This document shows, piece by piece, positions 1 through 9,391 of a DNA stretch of 64,000 nucleotides. Origin of the DNA: Magicicada septendecula (Eukaryota > Arthropoda > Insecta > Hemiptera > Cicadidae); contig CM068373.1 in the NCBI GenBank assembly GCA_034769895.1, forward strand, positions 280,333,158 to 280,397,157, read 5' to 3'. Both the position numbers and the translations under genes were made by a program. The notes beneath the pieces were generated by a model, which was not told the DNA's origin, did no database searches, and worked only from the letters and a program-made list of their open reading frames with translations. Position 1 is the first letter of the stretch; each line of letters opens with the position of its first letter.

Positions 1-1090
1 TGCATTAAGTTTTTTTTAAACTTGGTAAATCGCCTACTGAAACTTTTGCAATGCTTCGAGAAGCTTTTGAAGAACATTCCCTACACAGAACACAGGTTTT
101 TTAGTGGTACGCTCGTTTCAAGGCCGGCAGAATGTCACTTGAAGATGATCACCGTTCAGGACGACCTTCCACGAGCAAAACGGATGAAAATGTTGAAAAA
201 ATTCGACAACTCATTCACGAAGACCGTCGTCAAACAATCCATGAGTTGTGTACGGAATAAGCTATGGAAGCTGTCAAGAAATTCTAACTAAAATTTAGGC
301 ATGCGTCGTGTTGCTGCGAAGTTCGTCCCTCGGCTTTTGTCTGTGGATCAGAAACAGCGCCATGTTGATGTGTGCAGTGAACTCAGAGAAACGTCTGAAA
401 ATGACCCTACCTTCATCTCCATGGTCATAACCGGTGATGAAAGCTGGTTTTATGGTTATGATCCAGAAACAAAACAGCAGTCGTCACAGTGGAAAAGTCC
501 ACAATCACCGAGACCAAAAAAAGCACGGCAGGTCAGAAGTGCAACAAAAACCATGCTCATTGTGTTTTTCGACATCAAAGGCATTGTCCATCGCGAGTTC
601 GTGCCAGCTGGTGTTACAGTGAACTCAGATTTTTATTGTGACGTTTTGAGGCGGCTGAGACAAAATGTGCGATGAAAAAGGCCCAAATTGTGGGAAGACC
701 AAAACTGGCTGTTGCGTCACGACAATGCACCTGCTCACGCTTCACTGAAAACAACAGAGTTTTTGACCAAAAACAATATGGCCACCGTCCCACACCCTCC
801 ATATTCACCAGATTTAGCCCCCTGTGATTTTTCTCTGTTCCCGAAAATAAAAATTCACATGAAATGTCACCGTTTTGACACTGTAGAAGACATTAAGACA
901 AAAATGCAGGAGGTGCTTGACAGCCTTCAGCAAAAGACTTTTTTTGACACTTTCCAGGCATGGAAACAACGCTGGATTCGTTGTATCAATTCGCAGGGAG
1001 ACTACTTTGAAGGAGATGGGAGCCATTAATGGCCTAGGTGAGCAAAAAGAATTTATTAGACCTAGTCCGGGAACTTTCTGATAGCTGTGG
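1..1090 (+). mobile_element. mariner DNA transposon, 3' part (left end outside window)
   Basis: Cut by the window edge on the left. The right end has a mariner-like terminal sequence (tccgggaactttctgatag) ending near 1090 and followed by a TA dinucleotide at 1091-1092, the expected mariner target. Sequence similar to that just right of the end (tatataaattgtgt) also occurs at about 12290 without a mariner. The element therefore inserted into the leader of retroelement B just upstream of its gag-like ATG. The exact end is inferred, because the left inverted repeat is not in the window. Confidence 0.85.
22..1029 (+). pseudogene. mariner transposase (DD34D), broken
   Basis: A Tc1/mariner-superfamily cut-and-paste transposase relic. 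The N-terminal helix-turn-helix part is recognisable near 24-260 (GKSPTET; GRMSLEDDHRSGRPSTSKT) but is spread over several frames, with a slip at the T-run near 11-18 and others near 260 and 290. From 301 to the stop at 1027 the frame is constant. The catalytic region shows TGDESWF (first Asp, near 440), HDNAPAHA (second, near 720) and SPDLAPCDF (third, near 830). There are 34 residues between the second and third Asp, as in classical mariners. An in-frame TGA at 673-675 stands where Arg (CGA) is usual, a likely CpG decay change. The C-terminus GDYFEGDGSH looks complete. Not functional: at least three frameshifts plus one nonsense codon. Confidence 0.9.
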
Positions 1091-2353
1091 TATATAAATT
1101 GTGTAAAAGTAAATACTTGAAAACATGGAAAACACTATTGATTTAACTAACATTGAGAAAACAATAGTAACCGAAACGGTAGTAAATGAAAATATGTCAA
1201 CTGAGTCGGCCAGTAAAGCCGATTCAGGTATTCAGACAGAGTCACTGTCAATCAGTGACAGTAATGTAAACGAATCTGTACTAATTAATGAGGGGGAGCA
1301 ACTTCCACCCCTATTACAATTAAAACAAATATAAAAGAAAAAGAAATGTCAATGAATGACCTATTTAACCTTCTCAGTAAACGATTTGATAGTAATGACG
1401 CTAAATTTGATGAACAGAATGTTAAATTCAATGAGTTAAGGGGTGACATAAATAATATTGATATAAAATTTGATAAGTGTTTATGTGAAATGAATACACG
1501 TCTAAATGAGATGAATGAATGTTTCAATACATTTAGAGAACAAGTGATAGGATCAGTAAATGAACAATTCAATAATCATATCATTAATGTAAACAAACAA
1601 GTGTCAGAGACAGTCAAAATACAAGTCCATGAGCAAATTCAAGAGATGATAGATAATTTTGAAAGTAAAATAAATAAGTGTAACGTTGATAATGGAGTGT
1701 TGTTAGTAAATGCCAATGAGAATGAGAGAGAGTGTGAAGACAGTTTAAATGTAGAGCATAAAAAGAGGGCAAAATTTTCTAGTGATACAGGTGAAGAATA
1801 TGCTTCACTAGTATTGTTGGAGGACAAAGGTTCCTCCTTAGTTTTTGTAAAAGACAAAAGGTCTTTGAATTATTTTTGTGTATCTGGTAAAGCCAGATGT
1901 TGTAATAATGTTGTGTTGCCCTCTGTATGGAATGAGAATGTAAAATGTTGTGAGAAGTATTGTAATGTAAGTGATTATGAGAGAGAGAGAATGGTAGAAA
2001 TATTTAAGGTAAAGAGAAATTATGAAGAGTTAATACAGAGTTTAAATAGTGAGAGAACTGGTAGAATTAAAAACATACCTTGTGTGACAAACAATGTGCA
2101 TATTGATGACAAATATTTGCCTGTTAATGAATCTATAGTAACAGAATATGATAATAATGATGTAATGGTAATAACAAAAAACACTGACGGGGAATTTACA
2201 AATAATACTGATGTCGACTTGATTTATGATAAGATAATTTTGGGGGGTTACCCTATAGATTATTCTTCGTATTGTTTAAATTAGCAGCCATCCTTTCTAT
2301 TTCTTTTATGAATTTGCTAACTGCTATAATTTTTTTTATTGTTCGACAAAGCT

Positions 2354-2377
2354 TTTCGTCATTACTGACATCTTCAG
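2354..2377 (-). ncRNA. hammerhead-like ribozyme core, left copy
   Basis: The minus strand reads CTGAAGA, then TGTC-loop-GAC, then GAAA, which fits the CUGANGA...GAAA core of minimal hammerhead motifs reported in Penelope-like elements. Stem II is only GUC/GAC, with a U next to the core, so activity is uncertain. An identical core lies inverted at 3289-3312. Confidence 0.45.
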
Positions 2378-3288
2378 GTCTTAAACAACCTTTTTTCGTT
2401 GAAATGTCTTGCATATAGTGAGTTCGTTACTCTAACCCCTTCTCCTTTTGCGTGTTCATTCATTCTAATTTTAAATTTTCTTCCAGTTTCGCCCAGATAT
2501 ATCTTATTACATTCCCCACATTTTAATTTTTATACGCCGCTTTTTTCTGTTAATGGAATTTCTTCTGTTTTATCATTTTTTATATATTCGAATACATTTT
2601 TCGTTTTCTTTATTCCTATCTGTATTTCATATTTTTCGAAACATTTTTGTAACATTTTTGTTTGATATCCTATGTATGTTATTGCTCCCTTATATTTATT
2701 TTCTTCATTTGTTTTTTCTTTTTTGTTATTTTCTATTTCTTTATTTTCCTCTATTTTCTTAACTATTCTATTAATTATTTTAGGGTTGTAATTATTATTT
2801 TTTGCTATTTGTTGTATTTTCTTTAATTCTTTTTGTTTGAGTTCTTCATTTTCTAGATAATTTATAGCTCTATAGCAAAATGAATTTAATGCTGCCATTT
2901 TATAATTGACTGGATGATATGATTCTTGTGGAATTATTAAATCTGAGTATATTTCTTTCCTATATATATCGAATTTGAGTTTGTTATCTTCAATTTTTAT
3001 ATTGATATCCAGGAAATTAATTTGTAATCCTCCAATTTCTTCTTGAAATTTTATTGTTTTTTCTATGTTATTTAGTTGTTCCGTAAATTTTTTAAATTCA
3101 TTTACTTCACCTTCCCAAACTATTAGTATGTCATCTACATACCTGATCCATTTTTTAATTCTTCTTTCTTTATCTATATCTTTTAAAATTTTGATTTCAA
3201 AGCTATTCATGAATATCTCTGCCATTAATGGTGAAAGCGGTGATCCCATTGGTAATCCATTTTCTTGTATGTAAAATTTGTTTAAGGC
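2374..3288 (-). pseudogene. Penelope-like RT plus GIY-YIG endonuclease, C-terminal part
   Basis: Carries the C-terminal half of a Penelope-like polymerase: reverse transcription, then a GIY-YIG nuclease. Seen on the minus strand: GLPMGSPLSPLMAEIF (RT motif, near 3240-3260); IRYVDDILIVW, the YVDD active site, near 3135-3155; INFLDINI; and a thumb region ending near 2550. The nuclease module follows as GV-stop-KLKCGECNKIYLGETGR, in which the first Tyr codon of GIY has become TAA (near 2535). It continues with an NEHAKGEG segment and ends KRLFKT at 2374. N-terminal RT motifs are missing because of truncation at about 3288. Apart from that stop the frame is open, so this copy is relatively young. 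Confidence 0.88.
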
Positions 3289-3312
3289 CTGAAGATGTCA
3301 GTAATGACGAAA
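3289..3312 (+). ncRNA. hammerhead-like ribozyme core, right (inverted) copy
   Basis: Same core as at 2354-2377 but on the plus strand (CTGAAGA ... GACGAAAAG), inside the right inverted terminal copy of the Penelope-like element. Motif match only; the stem is short. Confidence 0.45.
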
Positions 3313-3506
3313 AGCTTTGTCGAACAATAAAAAAAAATTATAGCAGTTAGCAAATTCATAAAAGAAATACTATAGATTATTGTTTTGGTACAATGGAAAA
3401 AATAAGTTCTTGTGGTTATAATACAAAAAATAACCATATGTGGCGTATCAATAAAATTGAAAAGTGTTATATAAAGACCAGACTAATTTTTTACGATGGG
3501 GGCTGA

Positions 3507-5129
3507 AATTCACAAATGAACAATTGTAAATAGCTTGTTTATTGGTTTTGACCTGGCAGATTTGGACAATGAAGTGTGGAAAAACGGAACAGTGAATAAC
3601 AAAAGTTTGTAAATAATTGTAGTAAATTTGTTTGTGTGCATTGTAGAATGTTAAGCTAACAAGTGTGTGTAGAGGGTTGTAATAATAATATTAATATTTT
3701 GGCAATTTAAATAAATAAACAGAATTAATTTTGAAAGACAGAATTGGCGAATTGTAATTGTTTCGATAGCAACTTGTATGTTCAATAATTAATTTAATTA
3801 AAATAATTTGAAATGTTTAAATATTTCGCTTGACTTAAACGTTATATGGTTGAATTTTCCAATGGATTTAAATTGTTTTATGAGATGTGATATTAATAAA
3901 TAAATGTTAAATTGTTTGTATGAAATAACATTGTTGTTAGATGTTTCAGAGGTTACATGGAGATATTGGTGTGTGTGTGTGTGTGTGGTGTGTATTTTGT
4001 GTCCAGGTCAATAGGCGGATAATGTACTGTAAGTATAAAGCTCATAATACCAATCAGATAGAATAAAATGCTTACAGGTGTGAAAAGAGTTTAATTCACT
4101 AATATAAATGAATTGAGATAATGGTATTAATAGAAACTGTAATTAAAAGGTAATAATAACTAAAAGGGTGAATAAAATTATATTTGGTTTGAACTGCAAG
4201 AAATAGACATTGATAAATATGTTATCTAAAAGATTTATAAAAATTGAAAAGTGAAGTACAGGTGTTAGTATGATGTAACCATGAATGCTGAAATTGAGAG
4301 TGTTTATAACTGTGCTTACAAAACAAGTCTTGCAGACAACTGTTGATGTAAACAGGTGTGCTGTATGTTGTGACTAATGTCTATGGCCATGCTGAGTTGA
4401 CAATAACAACTGTTGTAGTCTGCTGAATCATGGCCATGAGTAAATCCTATTATAAAACAAAAAGAAACATCTGATGGGATGGAATGTAGGTAATATTTTT
4501 GTAGGGTCTTTTTGTAAAATGTAATTAAAACAAATGAAACTGTTTCGAACAAATAAGATTGAATTAATGAATTTAGAGTTTGAGAAATTAAATATAATTA
4601 AATTAATTTGGTAATTAAATTAATTGGAAAGATGATTTTAATAATAAATTTAAATTTATTTTGATTCAAATTTCAAATGTAATTGTTAAATAAATGAAAG
4701 ATGTACTTTATTTAAAAGTGAAAACTGAAGGAAATTTTGTGTATATGTAATTTTGTATAATTAAGGTGTTATTTTGGAGGGGTAATCTTATACGGGGAAT
4801 ACTATTTAGGTTATATTATTATTTTAAACCAAACCAGTACTTTGTATAAGCAGAACCAGTACTGAGCCGGCATGGCTAAGAGGAAACAAATCAGTTGCGG
4901 GATATGGAGTGATGGAAGGCCGTTTATTAAATTTTAATTGAATGTTCTAGAGTCAGGCGATACTGTGGCGGGTATCTGTCCGAGATTATGGTGGTGGGAT
5001 CTCGAGTAGAGAAGTCCCGTAAGATCGGATGGGTGCTGCCGCAGTCACCGGACTAGGGGGGTAAGAACCCATGATTTTAGTAGAGCGTATAGGGGGGTTG
5101 CGGCGCCATATCCTCACTGATCCTCTGGG
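3507..5129 (+). other. noncoding 3' internal region of element B
   Basis: AT-rich sequence with no credible ORF between the gag-like stop and the pre-PPT hairpin. Two parts resemble the equivalent regions of other elements. One block at about 4240-4470 (gatgtaaacaggtgtg ... gtgactaatgtc) is also found at about 57620-57800 (D) and 63420-63610 (E). One at about 4980-5110 (gtgggatctcg, agagaagtcc, agtcaccg) is also found near 59165-59225 (D). A (GT)n tract lies at 3969-3987. No pol gene is present where one would be expected. Confidence 0.7.
3969..3987. repeat. (GT)n microsatellite
   Basis: Short GT dinucleotide run inside the 3' region of element B. The homologous site in element D (near 57365) lacks the run, so it arose after the copies diverged. 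Confidence 0.8.
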
Positions 5130-5169
5130 CAATAAGAGTTTGAACGCCTTGGCTTTCAACCTCTTATTG
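5130..5169 (+). other. 40-nt hairpin directly before the PPT (element B)
   Basis: Outer 9-bp stem CAATAAGAG/CTCTTATTG, a one-by-one T/C mismatch, an inner 8-position stem TTGAACGC/GCTTTCAA with one mismatch, and a CTTG tetraloop. The last G of the stem runs into the G-tract. The same 40-nt architecture with different stem sequence occurs at 59310-59349 and, on the minus strand, at 49865-49904. Confidence 0.85.
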
Positions 5170-5180
5170 GGGGGGGGGGT
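5169..5180 (+). other. polypurine tract of element B
   Basis: A run of about 11 G followed by tatt and then the LTR start TGTAAC at 5183. Position and composition fit a plus-strand primer. Confidence 0.8.
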
Positions 5181-5182
5181 AT

Positions 5183-6236
5183 TGTAACGGTACAGAAATG
5201 GGAATTTTATTTTATATAAATCAGTATTTAATTCAGTAATTCAGTAGTTAACTTTCACCTGTGGGGAGCCCCAGTGCAACATACATACAGTTAGCCTAAA
5301 CAATTGCCAGACGTATTGCGTAACCGCCCAGCAGCAGGCTCTTTGTGTATCACAGTCTGCAGTTTGTCATCAGAGAGTGAACAGAAGTAAGCAGCATCAG
5401 ACAGTAAAAAGTTATAAATTTAAACGGTGGCCTCGGGTGCAAGATAGGCCGTAATTAAGAGTAGGCCTATCTTTCAACGCATCAACAGTGTTAAAAGTGA
5501 AAGTTAACAGTAATTAAAGTTGTAAAAACAGTAGAACGTGCGGCTAGTTCAACTGTAGGCCGACTAAAAATGTTACGGGAGTGAGTTTCAAGCACCGGTG
5601 CAGTAAATAATGACGGACAATCAACGATAGTAACGAGTTTTCAACATTCAGAACTGAAGTTTTTGTGAGTGTGACTTAAAAAGTGACTAACATGTGGTGG
5701 TGAAATTGAGCGGATATCTGACCCAGATAAGTAACAGCCAACAGTCAGAAATTTAAATAAGAATCGTTGTTCATTCATGATTCATCCCGTTAAAATAAAA
5801 GTTTGGAGTTTAAATCCAACAATGAGATCTCATAAAAAATTTTAAAATGTAAAGTAGAAAGAACGAGAAAGAGAGAAAGCGTAAGCGAGAATATCAAAGT
5901 ACAAGATCAAAGTACTGGTTTTGATAAAATAAATTCCGGAATTATAGTGTAGCAATTAATCACTTGTAATTTTCTTTACATAATTTGGAGGTTATAAGTT
6001 AATGAATTAAAGGTAGCTCTGGTAACTTTGAATATCCGTATCATGTGTTAAGTGAGTTCTTTGTGTAAATCATTGGTCAATAGTGAACTTAAATAGTGAA
6101 TTTAAACCAATAGGAATAAATAAGATTAATTACTAGAGCAGCCATGTGTTAAGCGTAATTATTTCGCCACTCAAACCCAAATAATCATTTCTGTAGCTGG
6201 TTTCGTCTGAACGGCCCTGGATCCGAACCCAAAAGG
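5183..6236 (+). repeat. LTR of element B, 5' and central part
   Basis: Starts TGTAACGGTACAGAA directly after the PPT and aligns over its length with the reverse complement of LTR A (12388-13513). A shared block gtggggagccccagtgcaac occurs in both. It stops near ggatccgaaccc at about 6236, roughly 60 bp short of the LTR end preserved at 8026. The break is followed by an inverted LTR piece. Confidence 0.85.
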
Positions 6237-6262
6237 TATACGAGCCCGATTTCTTATACTAT

Positions 6263-6360
6263 TGTAAAGAAAATTACAATTGATTAATTGCTACACTATA
6301 ATTCCGGAATTTATTTTACCAAACCAGTACTTTGATCTTGTACATACATATTCTCGCTTA

Positions 6361-6428
<68 letters not shown>

Positions 6429-6857
6429 TTCTTTGTACTTTACATTTTAAAATTTTTTATGAGATCTCATTGTTGGATTTAAACTCCAAACTTTTATTTT
6501 AACGGGATGAATCATGAATGGTCAACGATTCTTATTTAAATTTCTGACTGCTGACTGTTACTTATCTGGATCAGATATCCGCTCAATTTCACCACCACAT
6601 GTTAGTCACTTTTTAAGGCACACTCACAAAAACTTCAGTTCTGAATGTTGAAAACTCGTTACTATTGTTGATTGTCCGTCATTATTTACTCCACATGTGT
6701 TTGAAACTCACTCCCGTAACATTTTTAGTCGGCCGGCTTTAATTGATTTGAGTACTCAGTTATATGTGACTGACCGCACGTTCTACTGTTTGTACAACTT
6801 TAATTACTGTTAACTTTAACTTTTAACACTGTTGATGCGTTGAAAGATAGGCCAGTT
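6263..6857 (-). repeat. inverted LTR-B fragment
   Basis: Reverse-complement copy of LTR B sequence from about 5465 to 5985. It reads tgtaaagaaaattacaattg on the left and gatgcgttgaaagatagg on the right. With 5465-5985 it forms a large inverted repeat with a spacer of about 275 bp. It carries the expanded CT tract at 6362-6422. Confidence 0.8.
6362..6422. repeat. (CT)n microsatellite in LTR
   Basis: About 30 CT units. The same place in LTR A (near 12791) has only a few CT units, and in LTR B (near 5865) a short GA tract, so it expanded in this fragment only. Confidence 0.9.
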
Positions 6858-7624
6858 TGTATGCTGTCATCATTATACTATTTAATGACTGTATTTAGAG
6901 CTATTGGAAACAAATTATGAATTGATATGATTATTCCCAACATCCAATAGAAGAAACAACCCTACGAAGACAGAGTTCATTTTTACAGTTGATCCATTTG
7001 ATAGGAAAAACAAGATATTCCACATGTTGCATACAAATTTTGTACAAATATCTTAAATATAACAAAGATTCTTGAGTAAATGAGTAATGAATTTTTGTAA
7101 AGTTAATATACTTGGTCTAGATTTTCAACATTTATTGATAGAAGAAAAGCTATAAGCAGATAGATATATAAATATCTGACTGACATAAAAATTAATTACC
7201 CTTAATCTCTACTAAGATAAATTTAAGACATACATTCTCTACAAAATCTGACAGTATTCAGTTTAATTTCTTGATCAGATCTCGGACTGATAGTACTGCA
7301 ATGTTTATTTGGTTTGGAATGTAGGTTTAAAAATTTATCAAACCAATAGTAACTCGTACAATGCGAATTAATATTTAACTGTGATACAAAATGCAGAAAA
7401 AACATGCAATCACGAAGCCGCAAGGAAATTCGATATTGATGAATCCTGTATTCGACGATGGAGAAAACAAAAGGAACGACTTTTAAATGCAAATACTGCG
7501 CGACGAGCATTCGCGGGACCTCAAGTTGGGCGTTTTGTAGCAGTAGAGTCCAGCATCTGTGAATACCTACGGCTTTTAAGAAGGCAAGGACTCCCTGTCA
7601 CTAGACATGTTTTCGAGAATATTC
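6858..7624. other. non-LTR spacer with a pogo/Tigger-like fragment
   Basis: Unique sequence wedged between the inverted LTR fragment and the final LTR fragment. Nothing is recognised in 6858-7380. The right third codes for a Tigger-like N-terminus (see 7384-7623). Confidence 0.5.
7384..7623 (+). pseudogene. pogo/Tigger-like transposase N-terminal fragment
   Basis: A reading frame of about 80 codons resembling the DNA-binding N-terminus of pogo/Tigger transposases. It has a psq-type helix-turn-helix (NHEAARKFDIDESCIRRWRK) followed by the start of a CENP-B-type domain (SSICEYLRLLRRQGLPVTR). Family knowledge: these domains bind transposon ends, and a DDE domain should follow. Here the frame runs straight into LTR sequence at about 7625, so the catalytic part is absent. 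No Met start is visible. Assignment rests on the WRKQKE and CEYLxxLRxQGLPVT patterns; a domesticated psq-type gene fragment is an alternative. Confidence 0.65.
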
Positions 7625-8026
7625 GAGCGAGAATATGTATGTACAAGATCAAAGTACTGGTTTTGATAAAATAAATTCCGGAATTATAGTGTAGCAATTA
7701 ATCAATTGTAATTTTCTTTACATAATTTGGAGGTTATAAGTTGATGAATTAAAGGTAGCTCTGATAACTTTGAATATCCGTATCATGTGTTAAGTGAGTT
7801 CCTTGTGTAAATCATTGTTCAATAGTGAACTTAAATAGTGAATTTAAACCAATAGAAATAAATAAGATTAATTACTAGAGCAGTCATGTGTTAAGCGTAA
7901 TTATTTCGCCGCTCAAACCCAAATAATCATTTCTGTAGCTGGTTTCGTCTGAACGGCCCTGGATCCGAACCCGAAAGTTAAGAGTAAGATATTATTATAT
8001 ATTTGCAGTAAATAGTGACAGTTACA
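7625..8026 (+). repeat. LTR of element B type, 3' end
   Basis: Begins in gcgagaatatgtatgtac and ends gacagttaca, complementary to the LTR start tgtaac. It matches the 5' half of LTR A read in reverse (12388-12790). It lies directly before the primer binding site. Confidence 0.85.
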
Positions 8027-8027
8027 T

Positions 8028-8043
8028 TGGCGCCCGAACAGGG
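8028..8043 (+). other. primer binding site, tRNA-Lys type
   Basis: TGGCGCCCGAACAGGG, one base after the LTR end. This matches the tRNA-Lys3-type primer binding site known from lentiviruses. The same site, inverted, lies at 12371-12386. Confidence 0.85.
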
Positions 8044-8099
8044 TCGCCAGTGTGATGTTAAAAAATAGACCGAAATGTATTAAATACATAAAATACACT

Positions 8100-8162
8100 G
8101 CCAGGACTTACCTGTACTCATTCGCAACTACTTACCGTATTAAATTCCTCTCAGAAGATCAA
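8100..8162 (-). promoter_or_regulatory. leader of element F with splice-donor-like sites
   Basis: Read on the minus strand after the PBS: acggtaagtagttgc and acaggtaagtcctggcag, two strong GTAAGT donor-like sites within about 35 nt. Equivalent clusters follow the LTRs of D, E and G. Confidence 0.5.
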
Positions 8163-8170
8163 GGTCGCCA
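8163..8170 (-). other. PBS candidate of element F
   Basis: TGGCGACC on the minus strand, directly after the LTR end ...aatca. The same octamer follows LTRs D, E and G. The donor tRNA is not identified. Confidence 0.6.
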
Positions 8171-9376
8171 TGATTATTTTTTATAGGTTAAAATATCGAA
8201 AACCTTTATACTCCAGCTTAAATAAAAAGGGACAATTTAGCTATCTGACCACACCCAATTAATAATTCAGAAAGATGCCGGAACGTTAGACGAATTTTGC
8301 AGCACAGAAATGAGAAAATGGTAATGACGAAATAACTTGGTCTAACACATTTTATCAGAAGTAATCATTATTTTTAATGAGCGATTATTTAACAAAAATT
8401 TGTACTATTAATTTTTTTAGTATATTGCTTGAAAACTTTAGTACATTTTTACCCTATGTTTTGTCTGGTTAGAATGTAATTATAAGCTTATGTAACTTAA
8501 TTATTATTACTTACTACTAGATAGACTGCCCAGCCTGCAATTTGCACTCACACATGTATACCTAATATTTATAAACCCCTCAACATTTTAGAAATTTCAG
8601 TTTAACTCGGGGAACCGCACTATTGCGATGCCGGCCAAACACGTGGTTATTGTTCCGCGCTTCCGAAAATGTCCGTACTGAACTGTTTTCACTGTCTCCA
8701 ATGTAACAAAATTTTCACTGTGATGGATTGATTAATTTCTTGGGTCCCGGTCGGTATTAAAACGTTATTACACTGAATTTGTTCATATTTAAAAGTTCGA
8801 CCCGACCGGGGCCCGCGAGTCGTAACTACGTCTGTATGTGTACTCTGTAGCTCGTGGACTGCGTAAAATGGACTGCCAGCGGGCGGAAGCTGTGTTTCAC
8901 TGCCAGCGGATTTTGTCGCCGTTCATAGCTGATTTGATGCATTCTACCGACTCTATTCATGATACATAGTGGTTATTTCGGTAGTGAGTGCCGACGATAT
9001 TCGGCACTGCTAGTCTGACGTCATTAAAAGGAGGCGGTCCTTAGCTACGTTTCCTGCAGGTCGGCTTGTGGATCTCACCAAACGTCGTTTCTGCGCCATT
9101 TTTTACGGCGTCGGTTGGTTTTCTTTGCGTCCCAACAGCGCGCATACTTGAGTCGTTGCGTACAAGCAAATGGCCACACACAAGCAGAGTTCGTGGAAAT
9201 AGAGGGAGGCTGCATACCATAACTGATTTCGCAACGTTATATTGCGTTGCTGCCTCGTTACTCTGTTCTACTTGCCACGTGTTCTGGTTTGTTGGAAAAT
9301 AAAACTTTCACAATATTTTGTATAAAAATCCCGAAATGAAATAAAATGAAATACCCCATATTTTTGACACGTTACA
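8171..9376 (-). repeat. LTR F (minus strand)
   Basis: Minus strand runs TGTAACGTGTCAAAAATATG ... to ...taataatca, giving TG...CA ends over 1206 bp. Its 3' portion resembles the ends of LTRs E and G (cgcctaacgtt/agatagc/tataaaggtttcgata pattern). No ORF is supported inside. Confidence 0.75.
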
Positions 9377-9383
9377 ATGGCCC

Positions 9384-9391
9384 CCGTACAG
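9384..9391. repeat. 8-bp target duplication of transposon X copy 1 (left)
   Basis: CCGTACAG, repeated exactly at 12187-12194 on the other side of the element. Confidence 0.9.

Larger units (their letters stand above)
2265..3369 (-). mobile_element. Penelope-like element, 5'-truncated, with inverted ends
   Basis: This insertion splits the gag-like ORF of element B. A 12-bp direct repeat CTATAGATTATT flanks it at 2253-2264 and 3370-3381. Joining the host reading frame across it recovers the conserved C-terminus. The body encodes RT and GIY-YIG endonuclease on the minus strand. Both ends carry the same roughly 80-bp sequence in opposite orientation (about 2300-2378 and 3287-3367), each containing a hammerhead-like core. 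5' truncation and inverted terminal copies are typical of Penelope-like insertions. Confidence 0.85.
1125..3506 (+). pseudogene. gag-like ORF of LTR element B (DGG family), interrupted by a Penelope-like insertion
   Basis: Single ORF of a non-autonomous-looking LTR retroelement; molecular function unknown, and gag-like only by position and coiled coil. It starts MENTIDLTN (ATG 1125). A frameshift around 1290-1305, next to a G-run, moves the frame, which then stays open through 1346. Residues encoded at about 1370-1560 form a coiled coil with repeated K-F-D/N-E units (KFDEQNVKFNELRGDI). Around 1960-2060 lies a basic and acidic region (YERERMVEIFKVKRNYEEL) shared with copies A, D and E. The frame is cut at 2264 by the insertion 2265-3369 and resumes at 3370-3381 in a 12-bp duplication, ending NKIEKCYIKTRLIFYDGG and TGA at 3504-3506. 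The terminal FxDGG is also seen in D, and DGG in A, E and G. No zinc knuckle, protease or RT is seen. Confidence 0.75.

Noticed and set aside
614-1026. Minus-strand frames opposite the mariner transposase
   Set aside because: Shadows of a recognised coding strand.
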